Positions 1 to 8,344 of a stretch of DNA of 64,000 nt are shown here, one piece after another. The stretch spans positions 1-64,000 of the forward strand of contig NZ_BJCL01000010.1 of NCBI RefSeq assembly GCF_005403045.1. The letters are read 5' to 3'. Origin of the DNA: Pseudaquabacterium pictum. Its GTDB lineage: Bacteria; Pseudomonadota; Gammaproteobacteria; Burkholderiales; Burkholderiaceae_C. The stretch's first letter is position 1, and the number at the start of each line of letters is the position of its first letter. The notes under the pieces are model-generated. The model was not told where the DNA came from. It ran no database searches and saw nothing but the letters and a program-made list of their open reading frames with translations. Position numbers and translations under genes: made by a program.

Positions 1-1
1 A

Positions 2-66
2 CAAGCAGAAGACGGCATACGAGATTGTTGACTGTGACTGGAGTTCAGACGTGTGTCTTCCGATCT
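2..66. other. Illumina TruSeq adapter left at contig end (artefact)
   Basis: Positions 2-25 match the P7 flow-cell sequence. Positions 26-33 read TGTTGACT, whose reverse complement AGTCAACA agrees with TruSeq index 13 as I remember it. Positions 34-66 match the index-read primer GTGACTGGAGTTCAGAC through TTCCGATCT, with one C missing in the stretch normally read GTGTGCTCTTCC. This is library adapter, not genome, so genuine sequence starts at about 67. Start codons at 25, 51 or 53 lie in the adapter and are meaningless. Confidence 0.97.
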
Positions 67-1793
67 CCCCGCCCGTGGCCGCCGCGCCGCCGGCCCCCCC
101 GCGGCGGCCTGCGCCTGCACCGGAGCCTGCCCCCGCGCCGCCGCCCACCGGTCCGGCCCACAGCCAGCTCAATGTCACCCCGGGCGATCTGGCCCGCATC
201 GTCTGGCAGCCCGGCCATGCCTGCCCAGCGCCGTTGCGCCAGGCCGCGCAGCGCCGGCTGGATGCCGGCGGCCACCTGCCGCCGGAGGACGACGCTGCGC
301 TGCCGCAACTGCTGCGCCTGGCCCAGGAAGGCGGGCATGACTTGCGCATCGACGATGCGGTCTGGTCCCTGCTGGCCGCGCACCGCGATGCCCGCCACCG
401 CCTGTCGGCGCTGGAAGCCGCCTACCCGGACGGCCCGGCCAGCCCGGCGCTGCAGCAGCTGCTGCGTGCGCCGCTGCCGCTGTTCCAGGCCGAGGGCGCG
501 CTGTTCGCCGTGGTCGCCGGCCGCGCCCTGCTGGCCGACGAGCGCGGCCTGGGCAAGGGCGTGCAGGCCATCGCCGCCGCCCAGCTGTGGCGCCGGCACT
601 TCGGTGTGCAGCGGGTGCTGGTGCTGTGCGCGCCGGCCCAGCGCAGTGCCTGGCAGCGTGCCTGGCAGCGCTTTGCCGGCCTCGCCGCCGCCGAGGTGCA
701 GGTGGTCGACGGTGGTCACCACCAGCGTCCGGCGCAGTGGGCAGCAGCTGCCGGCGTGCGCATCCTGGCGCCCGAGGCACTGCAGACCGACGCCGCCCAT
801 CTCGCCCACTGGGCGCCCGACCTGGTCATCGTCGACGAGCCGCAACAGCTGGCCCTGCAGGCGCCCGACTGGGCCACGCTGCAGGCCGCGCCGCATGCCC
901 TGGTGCTCAGCGGCGCGCCGCTGGCCGACCTGCCGGACCTGATGGACACCCTGATGGCCTGGCTGGACACCGCCCGCCTCGGCCCGCTGGCGGCGCTGCG
1001 CGAGCTGCATGCCGCCAGCCAGACCGGCCGCAGCCTGGCCGATGCCGACATCGAGCGCCTGACCGACGCCCTGTCGCGCGGCATGCTGCAGCGCCTGCGC
1101 GCCGATGTGGCCGACCAGCTGCCGCCGGTGGTGCACAGCGAGCGCCTGCTGCCGCTGGCTCCGGGCCAGCGCCAGGCGCATGACCAGCAGGCCGCCGTGC
1201 TGCGCCGCGGCCTCGCCGCCTGGCAGGCCAGCGGCTGGTGCAGCGACAGCGAACAGTGGCGCCTGGCCCAGGCCCTGCGCGCGATGCAGCAGGCCTGCCA
1301 CCGTGCCGATCCGGCCGATGGCCACAGCGCCCTGGCCGAGGCCACGGTGCAGGCCCTGGCCGCCCAGCTGGCCGAGGCGGCCGGCACCGGTGCGCCGCAG
1401 GTGGCGGTGCTGTGCCCCAGCGCCGCCGACCAGGCCCAGCTGGCCCAGCGCCTGGCCGACTGGCTGGGCGATGACAGCCCGGTGCAGCTGCTGGCACCCG
1501 GCGCGCTGCTGCCCGCCGGCATCGACGTGGTGCTGCAGGTGGGCGTGCCCTGGCGGCCGCGCCGCCAGGCCGGCGGCCCGCGTGGCGAGGCACCGGCCGG
1601 CCAGCAGTGGGTGTACCTGGTGGCGCAGGACAGCATCGAATGCGGCCTGTTCGACACCCTGGCCGGCCGGCTCGATGCCCCGCGCAGCCCGGCCGACGGC
1701 GCCGCCCGCGGCTACCTGCAGGGTGAGGCGCTGGCCCAGTGGCTGCAGCAGCTGCAGGCCGCCTGGGCCGCCACGCCGGCGCCGTCCGCCTGA
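67..1793 (+). CDS. SNF2-like helicase-fold protein, 5' truncated, degenerate motifs
   Basis: About 575 codons remain; the true start lies beyond the contig edge. The N-terminal part is Pro/Ala-rich. The protein then follows the SNF2 layout: ADERGLGKG (codons near 537-560) at the motif I position, VIVDEPQQL (near 825-850) for the DExx box, LVLSGAPL for motif III, QRLRADVADQLPP like the SNF2 LRR-x-K-x-V-x-LPP segment, and a C-terminal stretch with VYLVAQDSIECGLFD that resembles SNF2 VY-LVA-DTIEE. Motif I reads GLGKG where a Ser/Thr should follow Lys. The DExx box is DEPQ, and the arginine-rich QRxGRxxR motif VI is not recognisable. ATP hydrolysis is therefore doubtful. A scaffold-like or decayed paralogue is possible, but the frame is long and intact, so it is probably expressed. 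Confidence 0.7.
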
Positions 1794-1853
1794 CGCTGCG
1801 GCCGGCCGCCACGCCGGATGGCCGGACCGTTGCTGCATGCCATCAGCCGCTGA

Positions 1854-2088
1854 CTGCGCCGCCTCGGCGGCGGCCAGCCGGCGCTGGGGCGGATCGCCCA
1901 GGGCCAGCGGCTGCTCGGGCTGGCGGTGATCGTGCTCGCCAAGCGGGTGGGCACCGCCGTGGTGGCGCGGCTGTTTGCGCTGACGCCGCCGGCGCTGATG
2001 CAGCCGCCCTGGTTCGCCCTGGCCTGCGGCCGCTGGACCGCCTGGAAGCGCGCGCTGCTGGCCCGGGTGCGGGCCAGCTGGGCGTGCG
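1854..2088 (+). other. Possible remnant of a small membrane protein gene
   Basis: Between two clear genes there is an open frame from the TGA at 1851-1853 to the end of the convergent CAAX gene. It reads GQRLLGLAVIVLAKRVGTA and then VARLFALTPPALMQPPWFAL, a hydrophobic and basic pattern that looks protein-like. The only ATG in this frame (1818) is followed 11 codons later by the TGA, and the only usable start would be GTG at 1926. The frame then runs on antisense to the next gene without a sensible end. I read this as a truncated or decayed gene. It may equally be chance open frame in GC-rich DNA. Confidence 0.3.
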
Positions 2089-2763
2089 TCACCAGAACTG
2101 CCACTGCCGCGAGGCCACCACCCAGATGCCCAGCGCGCCGTTGGTCACCGCATGGGCGATCACCGCCGTCCACAGCCGGCCGGTGCCGCGGTACAGCAGC
2201 GCATAGGCCAGGCCGGCCACGATGGCGGCCAGCCACAGGGGGTGGGCCAGCATGAAGACGAAGGTCGATAGCAGCACCGCCTTGACGCCGACCCGCCGCG
2301 GGTCGACACCCTCGAACACCGGGCTCTGCACCCAGCGCATCAGGAAGGAGCGCCAGAACAGCTCCTCCATCACCGGCACCAGCAGCGCCGCGCCCAGCCA
2401 GCGCACCACGATCAGCGGCCACAGCAGCTGGCCGGCGGCATCCACCGGCGCGAAGGCGGCCGTGGGCTCGCCGATCTGCATCCACGGCGCGTCCAGGTGG
2501 ATCCACAGCACGAACACGCCCAGCCCCACGCCCACCGACAGCAGCAGCTCGCCCAGGTCGGGCCAGTTCTGGCGGGCCAGCTCGCCGTACGCGCGCCACC
2601 ACACCACCAGCATGCCGCCCACCACCAGCAGGTTGGCGGCATACAGCCAGCGGGTGTCGAAGCCCCAGCTGCCATCGGTGGGCGCCATGCCGCGCAGCGC
2701 CAGCAGCGCCATGAAGGCGACGAAGGGCAGCAGGCGCAGCCAGGCGGCGCGGGAGAGGTTCAT
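2089..2763 (-). CDS. CAAX prenyl protease-related (CPBP) membrane protein
   Basis: A 224-residue polytopic membrane protein with the three CPBP-family motifs. EELFWRSF (EExxxR-like) begins near residue 134, FVFMLAHP supplies the FxxxH motif, and AHAVTNG supplies HxxxN. Together these form the intramembrane glutamic/metal protease site of the Rce1/CAAX family. One subgroup is found with exosortase/PEP-CTERM sorting systems. Three PEP-CTERM proteins are encoded 32-38 kb downstream, so a link is possible but not shown, because no exosortase gene is visible. The gene lies 99 bp downstream of the larger MFS-acyltransferase gene on the same strand. Its 3' end meets the remnant frame at 1854-2088 tail to tail. 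Confidence 0.78.
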   Translation of the reverse strand: MNLSRAAWLRLLPFVAFMALLALRGMAPTDGSWGFDTRWLYAANLLVVGGMLVVWWRAYGELARQNWPDLGELLLSVGVGLGVFVLWIHLDAPWMQIGEPTAAFAPVDAAGQLLWPLIVVRWLGAALLVPVMEELFWRSFLMRWVQSPVFEGVDPRRVGVKAVLLSTFVFMLAHPLWLAAIVAGLAYALLYRGTGRLWTAVIAHAVTNGALGIWVVASRQWQFW

Positions 2764-2862
2764 GGGCGGTCAGGAAACTGCAAAATCTGCTTCAAACTGT
2801 ACGTTTGAAGCCGGTTTCCGCGTCCCCCTCTGCGGTGGGGGGTGAGGCCGGTGCGGCGTGCC

Positions 2863-4779
2863 TTATCGCACGCTCTGGCGCGGCGTCTGCAGCAGCAGGC
2901 CCACTTGCTGGCGCAGGCTGTCGGGCGACAGGCCCTCGGGCGCCAGCGCCGGGCCAGCCACCAGGCCCACCCGGCTGAACAGACCGCGGCGCAGTGGCCG
3001 CACCATCGCCGTGCCGCCTTCCACCCGCGAGAAGAACGAGCCCCACAGGTTGTGCAGCGCCACCGGCACCACCGGCACCGGGCGCCGCTTCAGGATCTTC
3101 AGCACCCCGCCCTGGAAGGGTTGCAGCTGCCCATCCCGGGTGATGCCGCCTTCCGGGAATATGCACAGCAGCCCGCCCTCGGCCAGCACCCGGTCGGCGG
3201 CCTCGAAGGCGGCGGCGTAGGCGGCCGGGTTCTCGCGCTCCGGCGCGATCGGGATGGCCTTGGCCAGGCGGAACAGCCAGCCCAGCACCGGCACCGCGAA
3301 GATGCGGTGGTCCATGATGAAGCGCAGCGGCCGCGGGCTGGCGGCCATCAGCAGCAGGGCATCGACATAGCTGACGTGGTTGCACACCACCACCGCCGCG
3401 CCGGTGGTGGGCAGGTGGCGGTCGCCCTGCACCTCGAAGCGGTAGATCAGCCGTGACAGCCCGAAGGCGACGAAGCGCAGCAGGTACTCCGGCACCAGCA
3501 GGAACACATAGGCGCCCACCAGCACGTTCAGCAGCGCGGTGGCCAGGAACACCTCGGGTACCGTGAAGCCCGCGCCCAGCATGGCCCCCGCGCCCAGCGA
3601 GCTGACGATCATGAACAGCGCGTTGAGGATGTTGTTGGCCGCGATGATGCGCGCCCGGTGGCTGGGCTGGCTGCGCAGCTGGATCAGCGCATACATCGGC
3701 ACGCTGTAGACGCCCACGCTCAACGCCAGCATGAACAGATCGGCCACCACCCGCCAGTGCGCCGGCTGCGCCAGGAAGGCGCCCAGGCCCTGCACCGGCA
3801 CCGCCGGCAGACCGCGCGCGGCGAAGTACAGGTCGATGGCGAACACGCTCATGCCGATGGCGCCGGCCGGCACCAGGCCGATCTCCACATGCCGGCGCGA
3901 GACCACCTCGCACAGCAGCGCGCCCACGCCCACGCCCACCGAGAACACCACCAGCAGCAGCGAGGCCACATGCTCGTCGCCATGCAGCACGCCCTTGGCG
4001 AAGGCCGGGAAATTGGCCAGGAACACCGCGCCGAAGAACCACATCCAGCTGATGCCCAGCAGCGAGCGGAAGACCACGATGTCCTGCCGCGCCAGCACCA
4101 GGTTGCGCCAGGTCTCGGTGAACGGGTTCCAGTTGATCTTCAGCTGCGGGTCGGTGGCCGGCGAGTGCGGCACCGCCTGCGCCGCCCAGCGGCCGGCCAG
4201 CGCCACGGCGAAGCAGGCCACCGCCACCGCGGTGGGGCCGATCTGCGGCAGCGCGATCAGCACCCCGCCGGCCAGGCTGCCCAGCAGGATGGCCACGAAG
4301 GTGCCCATCTCCACCATGCCGTTGCCGCCGGTCAGCTCGCGCTCGGTCAGGTGCTGCGGCAGGTAGGCGAACTTCACCGGTCCGAACAGCGTGGAATGCA
4401 GGCCCATCAGGAACACGCAGCCCAGCAGCAGCGCCGCGTTGGCGGTGAGGAAGCCCAGCGCCGCCGCGGCCATGATGGCGATCTCCAGGTTCTTGACCAG
4501 GCGCATCAGGCCCGACTTCTCCAGCTTGTCGGCCAGCTGGCCGCTGGTGGCCGAGAACAGCACGAACGGCAGGATGAACAGCGCGCCGATCACCAGGCCG
4601 GCCATGCCCTCGGGCAGCCAGGGCACCTGCAGCTGGTAGGTGACCAGCACGGTGAAGGCGAACTTGAACAGGTTGTCGTTGCCCGCGCCCAGGAACTGCA
4701 CCCAGAAGAACGGGCCGAAGCGGCGCTGGCGCAGCAGGGCGAACTGGTTGGGATGGGGGTCGGCGTGGTCGTCGCTCAC
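2863..4779 (-). CDS. MFS transporter fused to 1-acylglycerol-3-phosphate acyltransferase
   Basis: A 638-residue fusion. The first ~420 residues form an MFS carrier with about 12 membrane segments (FFWVQFLGAGNDNLFKF at the start, typical of the LplT lysophospholipid transporter group). The last ~200 residues are a PlsC-type acyltransferase with NHVSYVD (the HxxxxD catalytic motif) and FPEGG (substrate-binding motif). By analogy with Aas/LplT, it should flip lysophospholipids inward and reacylate them at the inner membrane. It lacks the third acyl-ACP synthetase domain found in some homologues. The ATG at 4779 starts MSDDHADPHPNQF. Nothing blocks transcription from running into the CPBP protease gene downstream. 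Confidence 0.88.
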   Translation of the reverse strand: MSDDHADPHPNQFALLRQRRFGPFFWVQFLGAGNDNLFKFAFTVLVTYQLQVPWLPEGMAGLVIGALFILPFVLFSATSGQLADKLEKSGLMRLVKNLEIAIMAAAALGFLTANAALLLGCVFLMGLHSTLFGPVKFAYLPQHLTERELTGGNGMVEMGTFVAILLGSLAGGVLIALPQIGPTAVAVACFAVALAGRWAAQAVPHSPATDPQLKINWNPFTETWRNLVLARQDIVVFRSLLGISWMWFFGAVFLANFPAFAKGVLHGDEHVASLLLVVFSVGVGVGALLCEVVSRRHVEIGLVPAGAIGMSVFAIDLYFAARGLPAVPVQGLGAFLAQPAHWRVVADLFMLALSVGVYSVPMYALIQLRSQPSHRARIIAANNILNALFMIVSSLGAGAMLGAGFTVPEVFLATALLNVLVGAYVFLLVPEYLLRFVAFGLSRLIYRFEVQGDRHLPTTGAAVVVCNHVSYVDALLLMAASPRPLRFIMDHRIFAVPVLGWLFRLAKAIPIAPERENPAAYAAAFEAADRVLAEGGLLCIFPEGGITRDGQLQPFQGGVLKILKRRPVPVVPVALHNLWGSFFSRVEGGTAMVRPLRRGLFSRVGLVAGPALAPEGLSPDSLRQQVGLLLQTPRQSVR

Positions 4780-4837
4780 GGGCGCTCCGGCAAGGCTGGT
4801 GGGCGCAATGTAGTGCGCTGGCGCGGTGCGGGGTGTG

Positions 4838-5626
4838 TCAGCGCACCGTGACCACGGCGCCGGCCAGGCCGGTGCGCGGCAGCCAGGCGAAGACGGAGTC
4901 CACGGTCATGGTCGCGATGCGGTCGGCAAACCGCTGGTCGTTCGGGTGGTCGTCGAAGGCGACATTGGCGCGGGTGGCGCGGGCACCCAGGCGGGTCAGC
5001 GGGCCCAGCTGCAGCACGGTGGGCTGGTAGCCCTGGGCGCGCAGCCAGGCCTGGGCCTGGGCACGGTCGGCCGCGCCGCCGGCGGCCATCGCCAGCGTCT
5101 CGACCGCCCACTGGTTGCTCTGCTGGTAGCGGGTGGCCCAGGGGTAGGCCAGCATGTTGTAGCGCGCCTCGTGCAGCCGGGTGCCGCGGGTGTTGTCCTG
5201 CAGCAGCGGGCGCAGCTGGGCGGCCAGCGCGGGCGCCAGCGGCAGGAAGGCGGCCTCGTAGCGGAACGGGCTGTCCAGGAAGAACAGGCCCAGGCCCTGG
5301 CGGTAGACGGCGGCCTCGGCCGTGCCGCAGTGGTTGAGCTTGTGCAGCACCCGCCAAGGCGCACCGGGACCGTCGCCGTCGCGGTAGGCCAGGCCCAGGT
5401 GCGACCACTGCAGCCGGTGGGCCGACAGGTCCTGCCCCGCGCGGGCCAGCAGCACCACGGTGGCACCGCTGGTCTCGAGCGCGGCCTGGGTGCGCTCGGC
5501 CAGCGCCAGGCCGCGTTCCACCGCGCTGGCCGACATCGGCGTCTCGTCGCAGGGCCGGCCGGCCTGGGCGGTGCCGGCCAGCGCCAGTGCCGCGGCCAGC
5601 GCCAGGGCGCGCCAGCACGGGGTCAC
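4838..5626 (-). CDS. DUF2145 family secreted protein
   Basis: A 262-residue protein starting at a GTG (5626) with a clear signal peptide (WRALALAAALALAGTAQA, cleaved before GRPCDE). The mature part carries the conserved DUF2145 blocks, including WRVLHKLNHC, FFLDSPFRYE and YNMLAYPWATRYQQSNQW. The family is common in beta- and gammaproteobacteria and has no established function. The start overlaps the stop of the upstream gene by 4 bp (GTGA), so the two are probably translationally coupled and act together in the envelope. A much longer frame upstream of this GTG exists but is antisense noise. Confidence 0.85.
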   Translation of the reverse strand: MTPCWRALALAAALALAGTAQAGRPCDETPMSASAVERGLALAERTQAALETSGATVVLLARAGQDLSAHRLQWSHLGLAYRDGDGPGAPWRVLHKLNHCGTAEAAVYRQGLGLFFLDSPFRYEAAFLPLAPALAAQLRPLLQDNTRGTRLHEARYNMLAYPWATRYQQSNQWAVETLAMAAGGAADRAQAQAWLRAQGYQPTVLQLGPLTRLGARATRANVAFDDHPNDQRFADRIATMTVDSVFAWLPRTGLAGAVVTVR

Positions 5627-6057
5627 TGCGACACCCGCTCGTTGTGCATCAACGCCAGACCCACCGCATTCGGCACGAAGGCCAGTGCCTGGCCGGCGGC
5701 CGACAGCAGCAGGCCGCTGCCCAGCGCGGTGACGGTGACCACCGTGCCGGCCGCCACCGAGGCGCCGCCGGCCGCCTGGCCGGCCAGGCGCAGGCTGGCG
5801 CGGGCGCCGTCGGACCCGCGCTGCATCACCCACACCGTGCCCTCGGCGCTGGCTTCCACCGCCACCACGCTGAGCTGGGCGCCGCCGGCCAGCAGTGCCA
5901 CCGGCGCGGCCACCACCACCGCCACCGGCAGCGCCGACAGCGCGCTGGCCGCGGCCGAGGCATCGGCCGCCCGGGCCGACAGCGGGGCGGCCAGCAGCAG
6001 GGCGCTGGCCAGGCCGGCGCACAGCGCGCGGCGCAGGGGGGTGGAGCTGGGGCGCAT
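5623..6057 (-). CDS. Small secreted protein of unknown function, partner of DUF2145
   Basis: A 144-residue protein beginning MRPSSTPLRRALCAGLAS and followed by a hydrophobic stretch and a SARA/DA cleavage region, so it is probably exported. The mature part is rich in Ala, Val and Gly with two hydrophobic patches (LPVAVVVAAPVALLAGG and VVTVTALGSGLLLSAAG). The second resembles a beta-rich or membrane-associated segment. I do not recognise the family. Its 4-bp overlap with the DUF2145 gene is the main functional clue. It is divergent from the XRE regulator at 6193, whose product may control the pair. Confidence 0.65.
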   Translation of the reverse strand: MRPSSTPLRRALCAGLASALLLAAPLSARAADASAAASALSALPVAVVVAAPVALLAGGAQLSVVAVEASAEGTVWVMQRGSDGARASLRLAGQAAGGASVAAGTVVTVTALGSGLLLSAAGQALAFVPNAVGLALMHNERVSQ

Positions 6058-6192
6058 GGTGTCTGCCCGGTGTGCGGGCGCTTGGCTGAACATGGCGACA
6101 TGCTGCCGCGGCCCCGGCAGCAGTTCAACCAGTCGATGCGAAGTGTCGATGGTTTGGATGTTCGGTATCGTCTGGCAATACCATGGCGGACC
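6058..6192. promoter_or_regulatory. Divergent promoter region with GTCGATG direct repeats
   Basis: The 135 bp between the DUF2145-pair gene and the XRE regulator must hold both promoters. GTCGATG occurs at 6132-6138 and again at 6145-6151, 13 bp apart and on the same strand. This spacing is plausible for a dimeric regulator such as the adjacent XRE protein. No convincing -35/-10 pair stands out. The operator role is inference. Confidence 0.3.
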
Positions 6193-6978
6193 ATGTCCAC
6201 CACCGCCGCCCTGGTCCAGGTGCTCAAGGCCGAGCTCAAGCGCGCCGGCATCACCTATGCCGCGCTGGCGCGTGAGCTGGGCCTGGCCGAGTCCAGCGTC
6301 AAGCGCATGCTGGCCCGCGGCGACATGCCGCTGGCCCGGGTGGACGCCATCTGCCGGGTGCTGAAGACCGATTTCGCCGAGCTGGCCCGCCAGGTGGCCG
6401 AGGCCCAGGCCCAGCGGCCGATGCTGACCGCCGCGCAGGAGGCCGCGGTGGTGGCCGATCCGCGCCTGCTGCTGCTGGCGCTGTGCGTGCTGAGCCAGTG
6501 GACGGCGGCGCAGATCGTCGCCACCTACCGCCTCACCGAGGCCGAGTGCGTGGCCGGCCTCACCCGGCTGGACGCGCTGGGCGTGATCGAGCTGCGCGCC
6601 AACAACCGCTACCGGCTGCGGGTGGGCAAGACCCTGCGCTGGCTGCCCGACGGGCCGCTGATGCAGTTCTTCCGCCAGCGCGTGGTCGATGACTTCTTCC
6701 AGGGCCGCTTCGACGGCGAGGACGAACTGCTGATGCTGGTGCACGGCCAGGTCAGCCCGCCGATGGCCCGGGTGTTCAATGAACGGCTGCAACGCCTGGC
6801 GCAGGATTTCGCCCAGCAGCACCTGGCCGACCAGCGGCTGCCCACCGAGCAGAAGCGGCCCTTCACCCTGCTGATCGGCTGGCGCAGCTGGCTGTATGCC
6901 GGCCTGCGCGACTTCCGCCGCCAGCCCGACACGCGGCTGCCCGGCCCCACGCCGGGCGCACCCGGCGAGCGCGGCTGA
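6193..6978 (+). CDS. XRE-family helix-turn-helix transcriptional regulator
   Basis: A 261-residue protein. Residues ~5-60 form a lambda-repressor-like HTH (LKRAGITYAALARELGLAES followed by SVKRMLARGDMPLARVDAI). The remainder, about 200 residues with no enzyme motif I can name, probably senses a ligand or mediates oligomers (LLALCVLSQWTAAQIVATYR, then an alpha-helical C-terminus). The ATG at 6193 starts MSTTAALVQVLKAELK; upstream in-frame sequence is antisense to the neighbouring gene. It is divergent from the DUF2145 pair and 37 bp upstream of the sorbosone dehydrogenase-like gene, so it could control either. Confidence 0.8.
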   Translation: MSTTAALVQVLKAELKRAGITYAALARELGLAESSVKRMLARGDMPLARVDAICRVLKTDFAELARQVAEAQAQRPMLTAAQEAAVVADPRLLLLALCVLSQWTAAQIVATYRLTEAECVAGLTRLDALGVIELRANNRYRLRVGKTLRWLPDGPLMQFFRQRVVDDFFQGRFDGEDELLMLVHGQVSPPMARVFNERLQRLAQDFAQQHLADQRLPTEQKRPFTLLIGWRSWLYAGLRDFRRQPDTRLPGPTPGAPGERG

Positions 6979-7015
6979 CAATGCCCCGCTTCTCTCCTCT
7001 CACGGACTCCATCCC

Positions 7016-8320
7016 ATGTCGAACGACAGCCTGCTGGCCTCCCTGGTTGCCAAGGTGGGCGATGCCGCCATCCTGTGGCGCCGCCTGCAAGGGCCGGTGC
7101 CGCCCCAGGCGGTGGGCACGGCGCCCACCATCCCGGCGGCCAAGCCGCAGGGCAGCATCCCCACGCTGAAGATGCCCACCGCGCAGGGCTGGGCCGCGGG
7201 CCAGCTGCCCAGCACCGCGCCGGGCCTGCGCGTCAACGCCTTCGCCACCGGCCTGAAGCACCCGCGCTGGCTGCAGGTGCTGCCCAACGGCGACGTGACG
7301 GTGGCCGAGGCGCTGTTCGAGCCCGGCCCGGTGAAGACGCTGTTCGGCCATGCGATGGTGGCCACCATGCGCCGCGCCGCCGCGGTGGGCCCCAGCCCCA
7401 ACCGCATCACCCTGCTGCGCGATGCCGACGCCGACGGCGTGGCCGAGCAGCGCCATGTGCTGCTGGAGGGCCTGCAGCAACCCTTCGGCATGGCGCTGGT
7501 CGATGGCCAGTTCTACGTCGGCAACACCAACGGCGTGGTGGCCTTTCCGTATGCCGACGGCGACACGCGCATCGACGCGCCCGGGCGCCAGCTGTGCAAG
7601 TTCCGCTCCAACGGCCACTGGACACGCAGCCTGCTGGCCAGCCCCGATGGCCGCAAGCTGTATGCCGGTGTCGGCTCGCTCAGCAACATCGGCGACATGG
7701 GCATGGAGCTGGAACAAGGCCGCGCCTGCGTCTACGAGCTGGACCTGGCGACCGGCGAGCGCCGCACCTTCGCCAGTGGCCTGCGCAACCCGGTGGGCCT
7801 GGCCTGGGAGCCCAGCACCGGCGCGCTGTGGACGGTGGTCAACGAACGCGACGGCCTGGGCGACGAGACCCCGCCCGACTACCTGACCAGCGTGCAGGAC
7901 GGCGGCTTCTACGGTTGGCCCTACTGCTACTGGGGCCGCACCGTGGACGACCGCGTGCCGCAGGACGCCGCCCTGGTGGCCAGCGCCATCACGCCCGATT
8001 ACGCCCTGGGCGGCCACACCGCCAGCCTGGGCCTGTGCTGGATGCCGGCCGGCACCTTCCCCGGCTGGCCCGAAGGCATGGCCATCGGCCAGCATGGCTC
8101 GTGGAACCGCAGCGTGCTCAGCGGCTACAAGGTGGTGTTCGTGCCGTTTGCCAATGGCAAGCCGGCGGGCCCGCCACGCGACATCCTGGGCGGCTTCCTG
8201 GCACCGGATGAATCGGTGTCCTACGGCCGGCCGGTGGGCGTGGTGCTGGCCCCGGGCGGCGGTCTGCTGGTGGCCGACGACGTGGGCGATGTGGTCTGGC
8301 GGGTGGTGGCCGCGGGCTGA
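7016..8320 (+). CDS. PQQ-dependent sugar (L-sorbosone) dehydrogenase-like beta-propeller protein
   Basis: A 434-residue protein of the sorbosone/glucose dehydrogenase propeller family. Family landmarks include LKHPRWLQVLPNGDVTVAEA, GMALVDGQFYVGNTNGVVAF, a SGLRNPVGLAWEPSTGALW block, DGGFYGWPYCYWG and GQHGSWNRSVLSGYKVVFVP. Family members oxidise sugars or aldehydes with pyrroloquinoline quinone, usually in the periplasm. The N-terminus (MSNDSLLASLVAKVG) is not a convincing signal peptide, and no pqq biosynthesis genes are in the window. Cofactor use and location are therefore uncertain. The ATG at 7016 is preferred over upstream in-frame starts because homology begins just after it. Confidence 0.82.
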   Translation: MSNDSLLASLVAKVGDAAILWRRLQGPVPPQAVGTAPTIPAAKPQGSIPTLKMPTAQGWAAGQLPSTAPGLRVNAFATGLKHPRWLQVLPNGDVTVAEALFEPGPVKTLFGHAMVATMRRAAAVGPSPNRITLLRDADADGVAEQRHVLLEGLQQPFGMALVDGQFYVGNTNGVVAFPYADGDTRIDAPGRQLCKFRSNGHWTRSLLASPDGRKLYAGVGSLSNIGDMGMELEQGRACVYELDLATGERRTFASGLRNPVGLAWEPSTGALWTVVNERDGLGDETPPDYLTSVQDGGFYGWPYCYWGRTVDDRVPQDAALVASAITPDYALGGHTASLGLCWMPAGTFPGWPEGMAIGQHGSWNRSVLSGYKVVFVPFANGKPAGPPRDILGGFLAPDESVSYGRPVGVVLAPGGGLLVADDVGDVVWRVVAAG

Positions 8321-8344
8321 CCGCGTGGCCTGGGCAGACCCACA

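Noticed and set aside
25-942. Apparent start codons and frames beginning inside positions 25-66
   Set aside because: These starts lie in adapter sequence; only the frame continuing from 67 to 1793 is genuine.
2824-2842. CCCCC/GGGGG hairpin after the MFS-acyltransferase gene as terminator
   Set aside because: The loop is eight bases, the stem is five to six, and no T-run follows on the minus strand.
4838-6022. Long 394-codon form of the DUF2145 protein
   Set aside because: The extra N-terminal 132 codons are out-of-frame shadow of the neighbouring gene; the signal peptide begins at GTG 5626.
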